From positions 620,001 to 684,000 of the forward strand of contig NZ_CP043575.1 of NCBI RefSeq assembly GCF_014076495.1: 64,000 bases of DNA. Reading direction: 5' to 3'. Below are positions 60,881 through 64,000 of this stretch, in pieces. The DNA is from Comamonas koreensis. Its GTDB lineage: Bacteria > Pseudomonadota > Gammaproteobacteria > Burkholderiales > Burkholderiaceae_C. Both the position numbers and the translations under genes were made by a program. The notes under the pieces are model-generated. The model was not told where the DNA came from. It made no database searches and saw only the letters and a program-made list of their open reading frames with translations. Each line of letters begins with the position of its first letter. Position 1 is the first letter of the stretch.

Positions 60881-61190
60881 CGGCTATTGAGCGTTCACCT
60901 GTAGGGCTGCTCAGGGTCGATAGCGCCACTTCAGATTCTGACAAAGAGGTCCTTTGGTCCGGATCCAGTTCAGAAGACCGCTTCCGGTTGTAGAGCAGAC
61001 ATTCAAAGCAGATTAACTGCGAAGACAGCTTTGGGTGGCTTAAGTCATTGAGTCTGGTAGTTTGACCGACTGCAGTCAGCCTTTTACGGACCTAGGTATC
61101 AAGCACCAAACAAAAGCTGAGCCAACCTGAGTAATGCACGCCCATATCCAACCATAGAATCCTGCACATCCTCCAGCAACAGCACCCCCC
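60881..61190. other. Right edge of the island, non-coding
   Basis: About 310 bp without a gene. It holds debris such as GACGGCTATTGAGCG, GAAGACCGCTTCCGG and GACCGACTGCAGTCAGCC, loosely like the hairpin family. Backbone-like high-GC coding resumes at 61191. Confidence 0.45.
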
Positions 61191-61730
61191 ATGCCCGCCC
61201 TCCTCCTAATAGACATCCAACAATCCCTCTGCACCGGCCCCAACGCCGCATGGGATTGCACCACCCTGATCGCCCACATCAACCAGGTCACCGCCGCCGC
61301 ACGCCAAGCCAGCACCCCCATCATCTGGGTGCGCCACGCCGAGCCTGGCCTGGAGGCCGGCACCCCAGGATGGCAGCTGGCCGATGGACTGCGGGTGGCC
61401 AGCGCCGACCTGACCCTGGACAAAACCACCGGCGATGCGTTCTGGAAAACCGACCTGCTGCCCATGCTGCAAAACCTGGGCGTGCAGGAGCTGGTGATTG
61501 GCGGGATGCACACGGAATACTGCGTGGATGTGACCACGCGCGCGGCGCTGCGCCATGGCTACCCGGTGGTGCTGCTGGAGGATGCGCACACCACTTGCGG
61601 CAATGCCGCCGTCACGCCGCAGCAGGTGATTGCGCACCACAACATCACCCTCAGCAGCACCAGCAGCTTTGGGCCGCGTGCGCGGCTGCAGACGGCGCAG
61701 CAGTGGGCGGACTCGGTCAGCCAGGCTTGA
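61191..61730 (+). CDS. Isochorismatase-family cysteine hydrolase
   Basis: A 179-residue cysteine hydrolase: D8 in ALLLIDIQQ, a lysine in TLDKTTGDAFW, and the cysteine nucleophile in GGMHTEYCVDVTTRAAL make up the Asp-Lys-Cys set with the preceding cis-peptide. Members hydrolyse amides or isochorismate; no substrate can be given. It is the first backbone gene after the island. Confidence 0.9.
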   Translation: MPALLLIDIQQSLCTGPNAAWDCTTLIAHINQVTAAARQASTPIIWVRHAEPGLEAGTPGWQLADGLRVASADLTLDKTTGDAFWKTDLLPMLQNLGVQELVIGGMHTEYCVDVTTRAALRHGYPVVLLEDAHTTCGNAAVTPQQVIAHHNITLSSTSSFGPRARLQTAQQWADSVSQA

Positions 61731-61979
61731 GAAACCCGGCTTGGCTGGGGTTAGCCCAAGGCGCTAGGAAGGCGTTCTAGCTCCCAAAGTCGAAGCAGCC
61801 CAGCGCAGTGCACGCTAGCGCTGCACCCTTTTCGTTCATGCCTGGCCCCTGTCAAGCGCGCAGATCACATATGCATCTGCGCATTCCTCAGTTGGAGTAG
61901 CTGCTTGCAACCTGCACAGTGCAAGCAGGCCCTGCCGTGATGGCAGCCTTTTCTCCCATGACCTGAAGGACGACACAGC

Positions 61980-62937
61980 ATGACTATCCGCACAGCAGCG
62001 CCTTGGCGCGTTTTGATTGCCGGCACCATCGCGGCAACCGTTTGGGGCGCGAGCCCTGCTTTTGCCAACACGCCGCAGGCGGTGCCTGAGGGCGCGCTGG
62101 TCAGCACCGAATGGCTGGCGGCCAACCTGCAGCGGCCCGATGTGCGGGTGATCGAGGTCAGCGTGAACCCGGGGCTGTATGAGCGGGCGCATATTCCGGG
62201 GGCGGTCAACTTCTCCTGGCACAACGACCTCAATGACAAGGTGCGCCGCGACATTGTCAGCAAGGAGGCGTTTGAGCAATTGCTGTCCAAGGGGGGGGGT
62301 GAGCGACAACACCACCGTGGTGCTCTACGGCGACACCAACAACTGGTTTGCGGCCTGGGGCGCCTGGGTGTTTGATGTGTATGGCGTCAAGAACGTGAAG
62401 CTGCTCGATGGCGGCCGCAAGAAGTGGGAGGCGGAGAACCGTACGCTGAACAACCGCGCACCGGACTACGCCGCCACCACCTACCGCGTGGGCCAGGTCA
62501 ACACCGATTTGCGGGCCCGCCTGGGCGATGCGCTGGCGGCGGTGGAGGGCAAGGGCGCTACGCAGCTGGTGGATATCCGCTCGGCCGACGAATACCAGGG
62601 CAAGGTGTTTGCACCGGCCGGAGTGCCCGAGCTGGCCGTGCGTGCCGGCCATATCCCTGGCGCGGTGAATGTGCCCTGGGGCAAGGCGGTCAATGAAGAC
62701 GGCACCTTCAAATCGCGGGCCGATCTGCAAAAGCTCTATGCCGATGCCGGCATCGACGGCAGCAAGCCCATCATCACCTACTGCCGCATTGGCGAGCGCA
62801 GCAGCCATACCTGGTTTGCGCTCAGCAAGATCCTGGGCTACCAGGTGAAGAACTATGACGGCTCCTGGACCGAATACGGCAACAGCGTCGGTGTGCCGAT
62901 CAACAACCCGGCCGGCACGATCTGGGCTGCCAAGTAA
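61980..62937 (+). pseudogene. Periplasmic two-domain rhodanese (sulfurtransferase), frameshifted at a poly-G run
   Basis: Joined across the break, the gene encodes about 318 residues: a signal peptide ending near AFANT, a first rhodanese domain (VRVIEVSVNPGLYERAHIPGAVNF ... VVLYGDTNNWFAAW) and a second with the active-site loop TYCRIGERSSHTW. The frame breaks at 62291-62299, where nine G follow AA. Eight would keep the frame. The break may be a sequencing slip, phase variation by slippage or a true null. The sulfur transporter gene downstream fits a thiosulfate/sulfide role. Confidence 0.8.
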
Positions 62938-62990
62938 GCCGATTCTTTGGTGTATTGAATGTCTCCGCATGGGCTCGGTCCTGTGTTCAC

Positions 62991-63016
62991 TGCCCGCCTA
63001 GCGCGGGCATTTTTTT
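62991..63016 (+). terminator. Rho-independent terminator
   Basis: Perfect stem TGCCCGC (62991-62997) / GCGGGCA (63003-63009) with loop CTAGC, followed by seven T. It lies between the rhodanese and the YeeE/YedE gene, only 12 bp before the latter's ATG. Confidence 0.85.
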
Positions 63017-63028
63017 GGATGGAATGCG

Positions 63029-64000
63029 ATGACTGATTCCAGTGGGGGTTTGGGAGGTGCGGGCACTGCTGCCGGGCAGCGCGCGGCCGGGGGCATCAGT
63101 GCTTATTGGCAGCCGGTGACGGCGGCGGTATTGCTGCTGGCGCTGTGGCCCTTGCAGCAGGTCTTGCTGCAGCGCGATGGCGGGCGCACCCTGGTGTTTG
63201 CGCTGGCCATTGGACTGGCGCTGGGGGTGGTGCTGCAGCGCTCGCGCTTTTGCTTTTACTGCCATGCGCGCGATTGGCTGCAGCGCGATGACCCGCGCGG
63301 GATTTTGGCGATCATTCTGGCGCTGGCCGTGGGCGTCGTGGGCATGACCGTGGTGCAAAGCAGCTGGGTGCCCAACCCGCAGGCGGGGCAGCTGCCGCCC
63401 GATATGCACATTGGCCCGGTGAGCTGGGTGCTGGTGCTGGCCGGCCTGGCCTTTGGTGCGGGCATGCTGGTGTCGGGCTCCTGCATCAGCGCGCATTGGT
63501 ACCGGCTGGCAGAGGGGTCGGCCGCATCGCCATTTGCACTGCTGGGCACGGCGCTGGGTTTTGCGCTGGGCTTTCAGACCTGGAACCCGCTCTACAGCCT
63601 GGCGGTGGCCGATGCGCCCGTCGTCTGGCTGCCGCAGCACCTGGGCTATGGCGGCGCGCTGCTATTGCAGCTGGGGGTGCTGGCGGCTTGGGCCGCCTGT
63701 GTGTGGCAGCGCCATGTGCAGCAGCGCCAGCGCAGTTTGCCGCTGCCTGCAGTACCCGCAACGGCTGCGCCGCGCAGCGTGACTGCGCTGTGGCGCAGCC
63801 TGTGGCAAGGGCGCTGGAACTATGCCCTGGGCGGCCTGCTGGTCGGCCTGATCGCTACCGCCGCCATTGTGCGCATGCGGCCTTTAGGCGTGACGGCCTT
63901 GTTGGGCAGCCAGGTGCGCGGCGCGCTGCAAGGCCAGGGCTGGGTGCCTGAGCGGCTCAATGGCTTGGATGGCTTTGCCGGCTGCGCCACCTTGCCGGCA
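63029..64000 (+). CDS. YeeE/YedE-family sulfur transporter (3' end cut by window edge)
   Basis: 324 codons with no stop, so the C-terminus lies beyond the window. Several membrane segments are evident (AVLLLALWPLQQVLL; TLVFALAIGLALGVVL; GILAIILALAVGVVGM). LQRSRFCFYCHARDW and GAGMLVSGSCISAHWYRLAEGS are the cysteine-containing pore motifs of YeeE/YedE (TsuA-like) proteins, which take up thiosulfate or related sulfur. ATG 63029 is the first in-frame start. Association with the rhodanese upstream supports sulfur handling. Confidence 0.88.
   Translation, partial: MTDSSGGLGGAGTAAGQRAAGGISAYWQPVTAAVLLLALWPLQQVLLQRDGGRTLVFALAIGLALGVVLQRSRFCFYCHARDWLQRDDPRGILAIILALAVGVVGMTVVQSSWVPNPQAGQLPPDMHIGPVSWVLVLAGLAFGAGMLVSGSCISAHWYRLAEGSAASPFALLGTALGFALGFQTWNPLYSLAVADAPVVWLPQHLGYGGALLLQLGVLAAWAACVWQRHVQQRQRSLPLPAVPATAAPRSVTALWRSLWQGRWNYALGGLLVGLIATAAIVRMRPLGVTALLGSQVRGALQGQGWVPERLNGLDGFAGCATLPA

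Noticed and set aside
1..64000. tRNA, rRNA or riboswitch genes
   Set aside because: I looked in the intergenic gaps for tRNA-like arms and leader structures and saw none that I could support by eye.

Overview
The window is a piece of a high-GC betaproteobacterial chromosome, most likely from the family Comamonadaceae (Comamonas/Delftia-like). Three Bug-type tripartite-tricarboxylate-transport receptors next to CoA-thioester genes, a GC-rich intergenic repeat and an IPTL-CTERM-like protein all fit that family. The assignment is inference from gene content. I saw no rRNA, tRNA or CRISPR array.

Region by region. (1) 1-10.5 kb: a catabolic cluster with a partial glutathione transferase, a class III CoA-transferase, three Bug solute receptors, a muconate-cycloisomerase-like enolase-superfamily enzyme, an alpha/beta hydrolase without its nucleophile, a LysR regulator, a carboxymuconolactone-decarboxylase-family protein, a lactonase-like amidohydrolase and a crotonase. 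Together they suggest uptake of an organic acid and ring/lactone chemistry ending in a CoA ester. (2) 10.7-16.1 kb: a reverse-strand unit DUF4178 - DUF350 - membrane spermidine-synthase-like - FAD amine-oxidase-like. (3) 16.5-28.3 kb: two small envelope genes, then a nine-gene reverse-strand operon (C45 acyltransferase/peptidase, dipeptide-type ABC transporter, esterase, amidase, PaiB-like and M23-like proteins). It is divergent from a GntR regulator that carries two winged helices, and a palindrome sits in the shared promoter region. (4) 28.3-36.8 kb: a siderophore-interacting protein, then a 2-ketogluconate-type operon (KguD-, KguK- and KguE-like enzymes) joined to a polar-amino-acid-type ABC transporter, under a PtxS-like LacI repressor. 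A perfect copy of the known PtxS operator lies in front of the transporter genes. (5) 37.0-39.9 kb: a LysR gene, an Old Yellow Enzyme and a decayed LysR fragment.

(6) 39.9-61.1 kb: a lower-GC accessory island. It holds a truncated HNH gene, a 1765-residue nuclease-STAND-NTPase protein that is a strong anti-phage defence candidate, a run of short unrelated ORFs, several of them followed closely by a hairpin of the form GACCGC...GCGGTC, a minimal tyrosine recombinase, a GNAT acetyltransferase, a kelch/IPTL-CTERM surface protein and a complete IS21-family element with a 7-bp target duplication. At its right edge are one integron-like cassette and the decayed 5' end of an integron integrase gene. 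This is the most unusual part of the window. (7) 61.2-64 kb: backbone again, with a cysteine hydrolase, a two-domain periplasmic rhodanese broken by one extra G in a poly-G run, a terminator and a partial YeeE/YedE sulfur transporter.
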